The notes under the pieces are model-generated. The model was given only the letters and a program-made list of their open reading frames with translations. It did no database searches and was not told the DNA's origin. From assembly GCA_964036195.1 (NCBI GenBank), contig OZ038456.1:14198001-14262000 (forward strand): a stretch of 64,000 nt of DNA, in the 5' to 3' direction. Each line of letters opens with the position of its first letter. Positions within the stretch are counted from its first letter, which is position 1. The stretch is from Sphaerolaimus hirsutus (taxonomy: Eukaryota; Nematoda; Chromadorea; Monhysterida; Sphaerolaimidae). Positions 55,450 to 64,000 of the stretch are shown one piece after another. Made by a program: the position numbers and the translations under genes.

Positions 55450-55586
55450 ATTGACAAAGGGCACGCTGTGCGGCTGCGATGAAGTGTGCGACACGTCAGG
55501 CGACAACAACAAAGGCAAGTGTGCTCTGCGCGCACGTAGATGTGCTAGGAGCGCGGATCTCCAGGGGTCATTCGGAGCCTTAACTT
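55450..55586 (-). CDS. Candidate exon, unidentified
   Basis: Acceptor TTTATTAACAG; peptide EVKAPNDPWRSALLAHLRAR then RAHLPLLLSPDVSHTSSQ. No clear donor. Same strand and region as the midasin-like exons; assignment is open. Confidence 0.35.
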
Positions 55587-55922
55587 CTGTTAATAAAGCG
55601 CTAAGTTCAAGTTAGAATTTTGCAAAAATATAAATGACCAAACACGTAGTGGGGGTTGAGTGTCATTAAAAATGATTTTCACTATATTAATCTTCATATT
55701 AAATACTTTTAGAATACTGACACGCCTCTTCCCACCCCACGCAAGCAATGTGGCCCCCACTTCTGTTTTATCAAACATAAATACAAATACGTACACATTC
55801 ACTTCCAAAATAATTTAGCCAACATCAGTGTTCTTGGCAACAACATCCAAAAAAATTTACAGGTCGGTCAATGAAATGTCTCACATGTTAATGACAAAAA
55901 AGTCAAAATGTAATTCACACAA

Positions 55923-56700
55923 TGGCGCACCACACACTCAAAATTTTCAAGGGCGGTTCGAACGTTTTTGAGTTCCGCCAAGGCAGAACTCCAAGGGCGG
56001 TTCGAACATTTTTATTTAGGAAAAATGTTTCATTTTTAGCGCATTCGGATGAAATTCACACGAATCCGGATGAATTCACACAGTTTTTGTCCATTTGCAT
56101 ATCATAACAAAACGTTTCAAAAACATTGGGACACTTTCAATTCCACCCTTGACTTAATATATACGCCCTTTAAAGAAGGTTGTTATGAGAAGCACATCTT
56201 ATTTATCTTACCAAATATATTTGTGAAAAAAAATTTATAGGTAGATGTAGGCTTTGTCTTCAAAAATGAATAGAGAAATTTTTTAATAATATCCACTTGT
56301 TTAAAAGATATTGAAGTTCACCGTGTGGCATATTTGTGTAAACCGAAACTGAATTCCACCCTCTAGAAAGTGTCCCAATGTTTTCTTGCCTAGATGGCGC
56401 ACTGCACACTCAAAATTGTCAAGGGCGGTTCAGACGTTTTGCATTCCGCCAAGGTGGAATTCCAAGGGCGGTTCAGACATTTTGCACTTCCCTTCCTGTC
56501 TGAAATAATTCCACCCATGCACAATCTGGGGCAATTCCGCCATCGTGCAAAGTGTTTGAACGTTTCATATGCGGAATTAAAATCGAGGGCAGTTAGAACG
56601 TTTTTGGCCTCCGCCCCCGTTTTTAATTCCGCCCTTTTGAATTCCACCCTTGAAAAAGTGTTCGAACTGCAACTGAAAATTTGAGTGTGCCGTGCAACAA
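55923..56700. mobile_element. MITE with TGGCGCACCACACACTC ends
   Basis: The first end TGGCGCACCACACACTCAAA at 55923, an internal partial end at 56396, and the inverted end TTTGAGTGTGCCGTGCAAC at 56682-56700. Homologous to 53607-54335. Confidence 0.68.
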
Positions 56701-56891
56701 TGAATATGACCAATTTATAAAATTTAAAAAAAAACCCAAAAAGTAGATACAATTTAAACATCGATTTTAATTCATGACTTTAAACGCGGTGCTCCAAAAA
56801 ACAACAACAATTTTTAACAACCCTACCCACTAAAACCATCACATTTATCCACCAAACCCCAGTTCCAAAATTGTGAACCGACCAAATGATC

Positions 56892-57005
56892 AAATGCAGT
56901 TTTGTGCTGCGTCGTATCGTCCACAAACAAGCTGACTAGGCGGAGTCACCACCGCGAGCGATTCCTTGCGTGCACCCAGGTCGCATTTTGTTATGTAGGT
57001 CATAA
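56892..57005 (-). CDS. Candidate exon, unidentified
   Basis: Open frame MTYITKCDLGARKESLAVVT then PPSQLVCGRYDAAQNC, GC-rich compared with the surroundings. No good acceptor or donor is visible, so this is weak; boundaries are approximate. Confidence 0.25.
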
Positions 57006-57144
57006 ATTGTTGATTGAAATAAACAGTGAATTGTCAAAAAGGGGGAACTCTCTTTAAAGGTATGAGAAAAGGCAAATCCTACTTAAAAACAGAACACCAC
57101 ATTTTAAAAACTCTCCTGAATGTACCTCAAAACTTCACTGGGCC

Positions 57145-57983
57145 CAGGGACGTAGCCAGGATTTTGGAGCAGGGGGGGGGCGGATAGTATACGGAGCCGG
57201 GTGAACGGAGGGCAGCGCCCCCTCCCCACATTTTTTTACTCCTGTAGTAAGGGACTGGTGACATTCGTAGGCGCAATGCCATGGCGCCAAACACTGCGGT
57301 ATATGTACCGTATTACCTCCAATATAAGGCATCCCTCTAATATAAGGTACCCTCTAATATAAGGTATACCTTTTGGCTATATTGAACGTGACGAAATAAA
57401 TATAAGGTACCCTCTAATAAAAGGCATACCTCTAATATAATACAGCTGGCTGCGTGCCAAACCGCACAAAATCTGTAAAACGGTTGCTAAACATGGCGGA
57501 AAATGATGATAATGGTGCCGAAAGGCACTGCGATAACTCTTCGTCGACTTCTTCGGCGATAACTCGATACCGATCAGGTCGTTTTGTATTGAATTTGTGC
57601 ATGTTAAATTTGTGCAAAATCTGGCCAAAAAATTTAAGGTACCCTCTAATATAAGGTACCCTCTAATATAAGGTATACCTTTTGGCTCTAAAAATGTGAC
57701 GAAAACAATATAAGGTATACCTTATATTAGAGGTAATACGGTATGTATTATACTTGACATCCAAATACAGCGGCTAGTCACGTTTGGTGAATTTACACAG
57801 GGTTTGACGCTGCCGAAATAGGTGAGTTGAAAATACCTGATGACGGAAGGGTAAATTCGCGCTTGCGCGCAAACAAATTTCACACTGCACCCTTAGAAAA
57901 AGTACCAAAAATTGACACTCCCGATAATTTTCCATGTTCACCCGGGAAGAGGGGGCGGCCGCCCCCCCCTGGCTACGTCCTTG
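57145..57983. mobile_element. hAT-type element, CAGGGACGTAGCC family, exact 8-bp TSD, with nested MITE
   Basis: Ends CAGGGACGTAGCCAGGAT and CTGGCTACGTCCTTG; ACTGGGCC flanks both sides. A TA-flanked element at 57308-57741, with ends CCGTATTACCTCCAATATAA and inverted AGAGGTAATACGG, is nested inside. Confidence 0.88.
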
Positions 57984-58190
57984 ACTGGGCCACTCCCAGG
58001 CCCCCGTAATATGTATGTCATGTAAAATGGAAGGTGAGACACTAAATTTGTCAAATGTGAAATGCTCTGTTCAAATTTTTCAAAGCGTTTTACATGAAAT
58101 TGATCTTTTTTTTCAAATTTAACATTTGAGAGTGTGTGAGAGCGGCCCACACCCCCCCCCCCCAAATGCCCCAACAATTTACAAACCTAC

Positions 58191-58438
58191 TTGCGTCAGA
58201 TGATCGCTTTGTTTCACTCTTTTCTAACATTAGCAAAAGTGCATTAGCAAGTGCTTCGGAAAGAGTCGACTGCCTTGCCAAAACCAGTTGCAACTTCTGG
58301 GCAGCTTTCGAAAAATTCTCATCTGGTGTTTCCTCTGACTTTTGGATACTTTTTGGATGTTTAAGTGGGGCCAGAATTATGTATGAAATGAACGCGGTGA
58401 GTAGAGTTATGCAAGGCATGCTAAACAGTGGATCGGAA
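58191..58438 (-). CDS. Probable midasin-gene exon or neighbour, helical
   Basis: Acceptor TAACACAAAACAG; donor GCAA|GTAGGT. The peptide SDPLFSMPCITLLTAFISYI continues ILAPLKHPKSIQKSEETPDE and ends NALLLMLEKSETKRSSDA. It is a good open frame of 82 codons with convincing splice sites. It lies 1.2 kb downstream of the MRNR exon on the same strand, so it could be part of the midasin linker, but I see no motif proving this. Confidence 0.5.
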
Positions 58439-59372
58439 CTGTTTTGTGTTAATGAGGAGGTAATTTGAATGTGCCTGCGCGATATGTAGTTTTCATACGA
58501 TATTTCGACCCACAAATCAGCATAGAACGCTTTTGAGTTTTCTACAATGAAATGGCCGTCAACTACAGTTGATGGGGATTAGAACTCATTGTTGTAAACT
58601 CAAACATGTTCAAGCTAATTTATGAGTTTTTAAAATTTCGTGTGCAAACTAGTGTGCGCAGGGCCAATAGTGCAACTATAAATTTAGCGGATGAATTCTT
58701 TCACGTTATTTGTTGTCAAAAATTCGGAATTTTCAACAATATTTAACCCAATTGGAATGACACACTATATTTCCCCCATACTTACGCCTCGATAAAATTT
58801 TACAGAAAGTCAATAAAAAATTTTATTTATCAATTTTATTTACCGAAAATGCAAACAGTGTGTTATTGCAAACAGTGAATTATGTTATTTTAACTTTCCT
58901 ATCTGATAGAGCAGTTTTTTTACATCGTGACATTAAATTTTCATGCTTTCTTTAAGTGACGCTTTAAAAAATGTTTTTGGGTTATTATTTAGTTGGCTTT
59001 CAGTTCACTTGCGATGTCAACTAGCGTGTGTGGGCCCAAAAGCAAATTAACACCTTGTTCCCATATTTTCCAGCTCTATTCATCTACCCACTCATATAAA
59101 AGAAACATTTTCAAAATGACAACGAACATTTTCATCCTTTTATAACGTCAGCCAGCATCTTTTTTGACATCGACAAAGGCAGCCTCTTTTTATTAAGCCA
59201 AATATATCCGTCAAGTGGGTCTGAAATGTAAGTTTGTCAAATGGTTGATTTTGTGCGGGAACATGCGGAATGAGGTAAAGAGTCTATTTCGAGGAAATAC
59301 AGTAGTTTGATACAGATTATCGATATTGATACAACCCGAAATTTATGAAAGTGCGCATAGCATGCCAGTTAA

Positions 59373-59609
59373 ATGGCCCTACACACATTAGTTTTCTCCG
59401 TGACTTCTGTGAAAACTGAAATGGCGACATATGGCGACATCCAGCCTACTCTTATTGTATGCCGTGTTTTAGTTTTCAAATGTAAACTTTCATAAATTTT
59501 AATTTAAATTTTAATTAATCCAAACCATGCAACCATGTTGATTAATTTACGTTTTAAAAAATTACAGTTTTCACCGAAGTCACGGTGAAAACTAGTGTGT
59601 GTAGGCACA
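59373..59609. mobile_element. MITE with TGGCCCTACACACATTAG ends
   Basis: TGGCCCTACACACATTAGTT on the left; GTGAAAACTAGTGTGTGTAG on the right. Complete copy of the 26824 family, about 237 bp. Confidence 0.78.
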
Positions 59610-59646
59610 ATCAAACCAGACAAATTTCACTCTGTCGGTGACTCAC

Positions 59647-59827
59647 ACTCCCTCCCGATATTGGGGATTTGCATTGGCAATCTTCTAAAATCAAATTCCA
59701 AAACTGACCATGTACAATCGAATTTGGCTCGCTCAGCAGCGCTCTAGCGTCATCCAAGTTTTTAAACCAACTTTCTTCACTCAAAATGGCAATTTCTAGG
59801 GTGCGATTGCGCATGGCCGCGCGACAG
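59647..59827 (-). CDS. MDN1: Midasin-like AAA+ ATPase exon: MRNR sensor region
   Basis: Acceptor CATGCGGGCAG; donor GGGAGT|GTGAGT. The peptide CRAAMRNRTLEIAILSEESW matches SRAMRNRGLEI(Y/F)I, a signature found in the AAA modules of midasin (Rea1/MDN1), the dynein-like ATPase that removes assembly factors from pre-60S ribosomal particles. It continues DARALLSEPNSIVHGQFWNL. It follows the VLDRLN exon in the expected order. Confidence 0.62.
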
Positions 59828-59911
59828 CTGCCCGCATGCAGGGTTCATCGTGAAGAAAACTCTGCGACGGGCAAAACATTTGCGTTTAAATTTGCCGTTT
59901 GAACGTTAATG

Positions 59912-60410
59912 GCGCACCGCACACTGTAATTTTGCGTTCAGCGTTCGAACGTTTTTGACGCTAAAAACAAAATATAAGGAACACAACATTTTTGAAGCGT
60001 CAAAATTTCGGAATTTGCAACATTTCGTGCATTTAGCATGCGAGCCGAATTTCCACGCTTCAAAAACATTTTGTTCTTTGGCGCACCGCACACTGAAATT
60101 TTGCATTCAGCGTTCGAACGTTTTTGCACGCTGAACTACAAACGCTGAAATCAAAATAAATAAAAACACAGCGTTTTTGAAGCGTAAAAATCGATTTGCA
60201 TGTGAGCCAAATTTTTTACCCTTCAAAAACGCTGTGTTCATTAGATTTTGATTTCAGCGTTTGTAGTTCAGCATGCAAAAATGTTCGAATGCTGAATGCA
60301 AAATTCCAGTGTGCAGTGCAGCAATAGAGATTGATTTCAGTGTTTGTTGTTCAGCGTGCAAAAACGTTCAAATGCTGAACGCAAAATTTCAGTGTGAGGT
60401 GCGCCATTGA
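59912..60410. mobile_element. Tandem MITEs with TGGCGCACCGCACACTG ends
   Basis: Ends are seen at 59912, 60079, 60325 and 60408 (TGGCGCACCGCACACTGAAA or its complement). Two or three partial copies of the 47287 family are joined head to tail. Confidence 0.7.
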
Positions 60411-60593
60411 TTCCGCGGGAGTGGTAATGGTGTGCTCAAAAATTGTTATTATGCTATCTGCTTATCTTAGCTAAACTTCACTGTTTGTTTAAAAAGAACT
60501 GTTGTTTGTTTCCGCATGGTGCGGAACTGAATCTTCCAACGTGGTTGTGCCCACAAACCCCCCAAAACAGACCTAAATTCAGCACCTCTGCAC

Positions 60594-60670
60594 CTGCTGC
60601 TGCCCTGCTCAGCCATGGGAGCAAGCTGTTGGGCTTGAGCGCCACATTCAATCTGTCCAACACTGCCGAA
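60594..60670 (-). CDS. MDN1: Midasin-like AAA+ ATPase exon: VLDRLN motif
   Basis: Acceptor TTGCCCCCAG comes from the introner; donor GCAGCAG|GTGCAG. Peptide SSAVLDRLNVALKPNSLLPW. Midasin AAA modules have NPSVLDRLNxLLEPxGxL directly after the Walker B strand. The match in VLDRLN is exact. Downstream the donor is uncertain, since the frame stays open. Confidence 0.58.
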
Positions 60671-60843
60671 CTGGGGGCAATCACAAAGCCCTGGAATCTC
60701 ATTCAAAGTGTCTAAAGTCATGGAAAATACCCTGAGAAATGGCAAACACATTTGTCAATATGCATGGCATTTTGCATGACTCTAGACACTTTGCGTGACA
60801 TTTGACATTTGCCAGGGTGTTTTACAGGGTCTGGGAGTGGCAC
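60671..60843 (-). mobile_element. Introner element forming a whole midasin-gene intron
   Basis: On the minus strand the intron starts GTGCCACTCCCAGACCCTG and ends TGTGATTGCCCCCAG. The 173-bp sequence has family-specific inner repeats (CACGCAAAGTGTC, CATGACTTTAGACAC). The right end is more decayed than those of the RIM and USP introners. Confidence 0.8.
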
Positions 60844-60909
60844 CTGCGCAAGGCACCGCTGGTGTAAGCTCGCAGCAGGCAGCTGTCCATCCAGGCAAAG
60901 TGCAAACTG
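60844..60909 (-). CDS. MDN1: Midasin-like AAA+ ATPase exon before Walker B
   Basis: Donor TTGCGCAG|GTGCC; acceptor AAAAAGACAG (60906 also possible). Peptide SLHFAWMDSCLLRAYTSGAL R. Midasin has GRFEWVDGxLLRAxxxGxW here, so FxWxD..LLRAxxxG agrees. The next residues in midasin, the Walker B strand LVxDNxNxC, are absent from both this exon and the next, which is unusual for an active ATPase. Confidence 0.55.
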
Positions 60910-61650
60910 CTGTCTTTTTCAAAAGATCCCAGATATGGTTATGGGTCAACATATACAGGTAAATATAATAGACAACTGGCAGTACTTTGTGATGCTATAT
61001 ATAGCCATAAAATGGCTGTGGAGCCATGGGATATCACTACAAGTATAAAGTGAATTATGTCAAAAATATATATTTTATATTGATTTTTCATGTTGACTTT
61101 ACATAAATATGAACATTACTCTACTTTTGTCGAGAATTCGTAATTTCAAGCCTGTTCTCATGTAACACTGTCATTGTTTTTAACATGTGTTCTGCATTGC
61201 CTGGATCACAAACCCCAGCTTTTGTCATTTACATCCTCTTTACACTCAATTTGGGGATGGGTATTTCAAGGGGAGGGGCTTATAAATGCATAGTGCCTTA
61301 TTTGAGGGGTTTTTAGGGGGTATTTCAAGGAAAAATGGTAGTTACAGTCTCTGTACAGCATCAACTAGATCAGTAGACATTAGTGATTATGGTATTGGAT
61401 ATGGATAGCCAGCAAAAAATTTCAATGTTTTTTTTAAAAAATGTCACTTTTTGACTAAAAGCACAAGGGACCCAGTTTTATTATTTAAATATTCAATGTA
61501 TTAGCCTTCTCTTATAATCTTAATTAAGAACTATGCCTAAATTAATGTGATGTCATGAACATTCAACAAACAGATATAACTGTAACAAGTTGAATAAAAA
61601 GTTTTTTTATGGCAGGAATTACCACTTTTCATGCTATCCCTAGGTTCCAC
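60905..61650. other. Gene-free repeat DNA
   Basis: Dispersed TCCCAGATATGG/GGCTGTGGAGCCATGGG repeat at 60915-61035, then poly-G rich GGGTATTTCAAGGGGA blocks near 61250-61330. No exon. Confidence 0.45.
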
Positions 61651-61651
61651 T

Positions 61652-61925
61652 AGGGTGTCAACATTCCATTTTCCGTTTTCAGTTTCTGCTTTTCACAGGC
61701 TTAATTTTTTTAGTTCCATTTTCTGGCTCAGTTGAATAATATTTTTATTTCTGTTTCCATTTTCCAATGCCTGACATTTTTTCCATTTCCTTTTTTCCAG
61801 CTCAATTTTCCATTTTCCAGCTAAATTTTCTGTTTTTCCACCATATTTTCATTTTCCAGCTAAATTTTCTAGGTTTTTTTAACTGTTTTTTTCCTTTTTC
61901 TAGCTCAATTTTCAAAAAAGTGGGG
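61652..61925. mobile_element. TAGGGTGTC-family relic
   Basis: Starts TAGGGTGTCAACATTCCATT and continues with TTTTCCATTTTCCAGCT arrays. It is the opposite orientation of the 49966 element's terminal repeats. The far end was not located. Confidence 0.6.
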
Positions 61926-62084
61926 TCATTAAAAGAAAGCACCTTTTTCATCGCTAGTATTGGAGCATATGAAATATAAGAGCAATCATTTGCAATCATG
62001 ATCTATTCACTTCATTATAATGATCACCACAACATGCTGATCATTTTAAGTCCACAACCATCAAAATTGGTAGTGAATTCATGG

Positions 62085-63410
62085 CAAGGACATACGCAGG
62101 GGAGGGGGGGGATAACCGCCCGCCCTCCCGTTCCCGGGCCGGACAGAAAAATTTGCCAGAAATGGCACTTTTCTGAGGCGAACATGTAGGCACTTTAAAA
62201 ATTTTTTTAAAAAGGCGCAAATCCCGCCCCATTCTTTAATATGTCTTTTCAGGTGTCAAATTGCACTAGAAAAGTGTCCAATAGTGCCAAAAGCGGACCT
62301 AGTACCATATATAGGTATAAATAGATACCTATATGGTAGACATTGGTGCCAATGCCAACGCCAATACTGCCATGGCGCTGGCACCTACAAATGGCGCCAG
62401 CGCCATGGCTCTATTGCTTTACTATAGGGCAAAATTTAAGGGGGGGGGGCGCCGCCTCCCCCCCATTCGCCGGGCTCCGTATACAATCCGCCCCCCCCCA
62501 CTCAAAAATCCTGCGTACGTCCCTGATTCATGGTAATGTGCAGTTCCAAATGTTTTGTTCAGCCCTCGCTAATATTCGCGGTTCAGCATTTGAGATTTTA
62601 TCTGTACCGAATGGTGCACCGCACACTGAAATTTTTTGCATGCTGAACTACAAACGCTGAAATCAAAATAAATAAAAATACAGCGTTTTTGAAGCGTAAA
62701 AATCGATTTGCATGTGAGCCAAATTTTTTGCGTAAACACTCCGTATACAATCCGCCCCCCCCCACTCAAAAATCCTGCGTACGTCCCTGATTCATGGTAA
62801 TATGCAGTTCCAAATGTTTTGTTCAGCCCTCGCTAATATTCGCGGTTCAGCATTTGAGATTTTATCTGTACCAAATGGTGCACCGCACACTGAAATTTTG
62901 CGTTCAGCATTCGAACGTTTTTGCACGCTGAACTAGACGCTGAAATCAATATCTAAAGAACACAACGTTTTAAAAGCGTAAAAATTTTGATAGCATGCTA
63001 ATTGTGTGAAATACTGCTAGTAACAAAATTTTTACGCTTCAAAAATGTTGTGTTCTTTAGATTTTGATTTCAGCATTTGTAGTTCAGCGTGCAAAAACAT
63101 TTGGATGCTGAATGCAAAATTTCAGTGTGTGGTGCGGCAATGGCACACTGCACACTGAACTTTTGCATTCAGCATTCGAACATTTTTGCATGCTGAACTA
63201 CAAACGCTGAAATCAAAATTTAAAGAACCCGATGTCTTTGAAGCGTAAATAATTCGGAATTTGTAATATTTCATGCATTTTGCATGCGAGCCGATTTTTC
63301 ATGCTTCAAAATTATTGTGTTCTTTATATGTTGATTTCAGCATTTGTTGTACAGTGTGCAAATATGTTTGAATGATGAATGCAAAATTTCAGTGTGCGAT
63401 GTGCCAATGG
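62085..63410. mobile_element. Mosaic of CAGGGACGTAGCC and GGCGCACCGCACACTG MITEs
   Basis: 62085-62526 is a decayed CAGGGACG element. 62535-62620 is repeated at 62795-62885 (about 260-bp tandem duplication including CCGTATACAATCCGCCCCCC). 62877-63145 and 63140-63410 are two GGCGCACCGCACACTG MITEs side by side. Confidence 0.65.
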
Positions 63411-63789
63411 ATCCGTGTGAAAAATTGTAGGACATTTCCACATGCAAAAGACATAATCTATCTTTGTGATCAGCTGTATTGCGCTTTTTTGATCTTTAAA
63501 TCATTTCAGTTCAGTACAATGTTTCAGTATGCCTTCACTGAAATTGTGAAATGCGAGCAGAAATTTGGTCCCCGATACACATCTCTCAAACAGCATGAAA
63601 GTAAAATGTCTTAGCATGTAGTATTTTCTTAGAATGCAGGATACCAAGATAAAAACATCTATGCATTTACTATATTAAAAAAATAGAGCCGGTTGACTTG
63701 CTCAGATTTTATAAAATACACAGACAAATACTTGCAAGCAAGTGCAAAAAAATTGTCAATTTTACACTCCCAAGATGCAATACATTTAC

Positions 63790-64000
63790 ACAGGGGTTTA
63801 GTGGGAATTAGGGGGGATGGGTTACCCCCCTCAAAGCCGCCAGCTATTTATCTATCCCAGAGGCAAGATTTTTGGCTATCTATTCCCAAAATCAGCCAGC
63901 TATTTATCTACCTGCCAGCTTTTTGAGAAATTTTGCTTAAATTTTTGCTCCAAATCGCTAATTTTCATACCTTTTATAGTTTTTCACCTTCAAAATTGCT
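63790..64000. repeat. AGCTATTTATCTATCC dispersed repeat, cut by window end
   Basis: GGGGGGATGGGTTACCCCCC, then CAGCTATTTATCTATCCC and CAGAGGCAAGATTTTTGGCT, the same order as at 41760-41960. Confidence 0.6.

Overview
This 64-kb window is nuclear DNA of an invertebrate-type animal. Short GC-rich coding exons with GT...AG introns sit in AT-rich DNA packed with non-autonomous transposons. A RIM active-zone zinc finger implies a nervous system. No prokaryotic genes, rRNA, tRNA or CRISPR array were seen. Two 200-base N runs (7910-8109, 32128-32327) mark scaffold gaps.

Gene layout. Nearly all coding exons are on the minus strand, so each gene reads from high to low coordinates. From right to left: a midasin-like AAA+ ATPase (about 60.9-58.2 kb, with weaker candidate exons down to 52 kb); TFIIS (48.1-46.5 kb); an unidentified multi-pass membrane protein (46.4-43.3 kb); a PHD/extended-PHD protein of KDM4 type (41.1-39.4 kb); the C-terminal His-box exons of a USP37-type deubiquitinase (25.8-25.3 kb); the Cys-box to UIM-like exons of a USP37-type deubiquitinase (23.6-12.5 kb); and a single-pass membrane protein with a basic tail (10.3-3.9 kb). 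On the plus strand, three RIM exons (5.06-6.84 kb) lie inside one intron of that last gene. No gene is complete here, and genes were assembled from splice-phase agreement and family motifs.

Repeats. I recognise hAT-type elements with exact or near-exact 8-bp target duplications (TIR starts TAGTGATG, CAGAGTTGTTA, TAGGGTGTC and CAGGGACGTAGCC); TA-duplicating mariner-like MITEs (TIR CCGTATT or AACTCGGCGGA), two of them proved by comparison with empty sites; several MITE families whose ends contain a CACACT core; long foldbacks; minisatellites; and a satellite of about 117 bp. One 1.9-kb TIR element carries a broken BEL/Pao reverse-transcriptase gene.

The main discovery is a DNA-transposon introner family. 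A terminal-inverted-repeat element (TIR core CAGTCCCGGACCCTG) makes up three complete introns, in RIM, the USP gene and the midasin-like gene, and supplies both the 5' splice site (GTGCC) and the 3' splice site (CCCYCAG or CCCACAG). The genome also appears to use an unusual GTTGGT-type 5' splice site. Frameshifts in TFIIS and the PHD gene mean either indel errors in a long-read assembly or degenerate copies.
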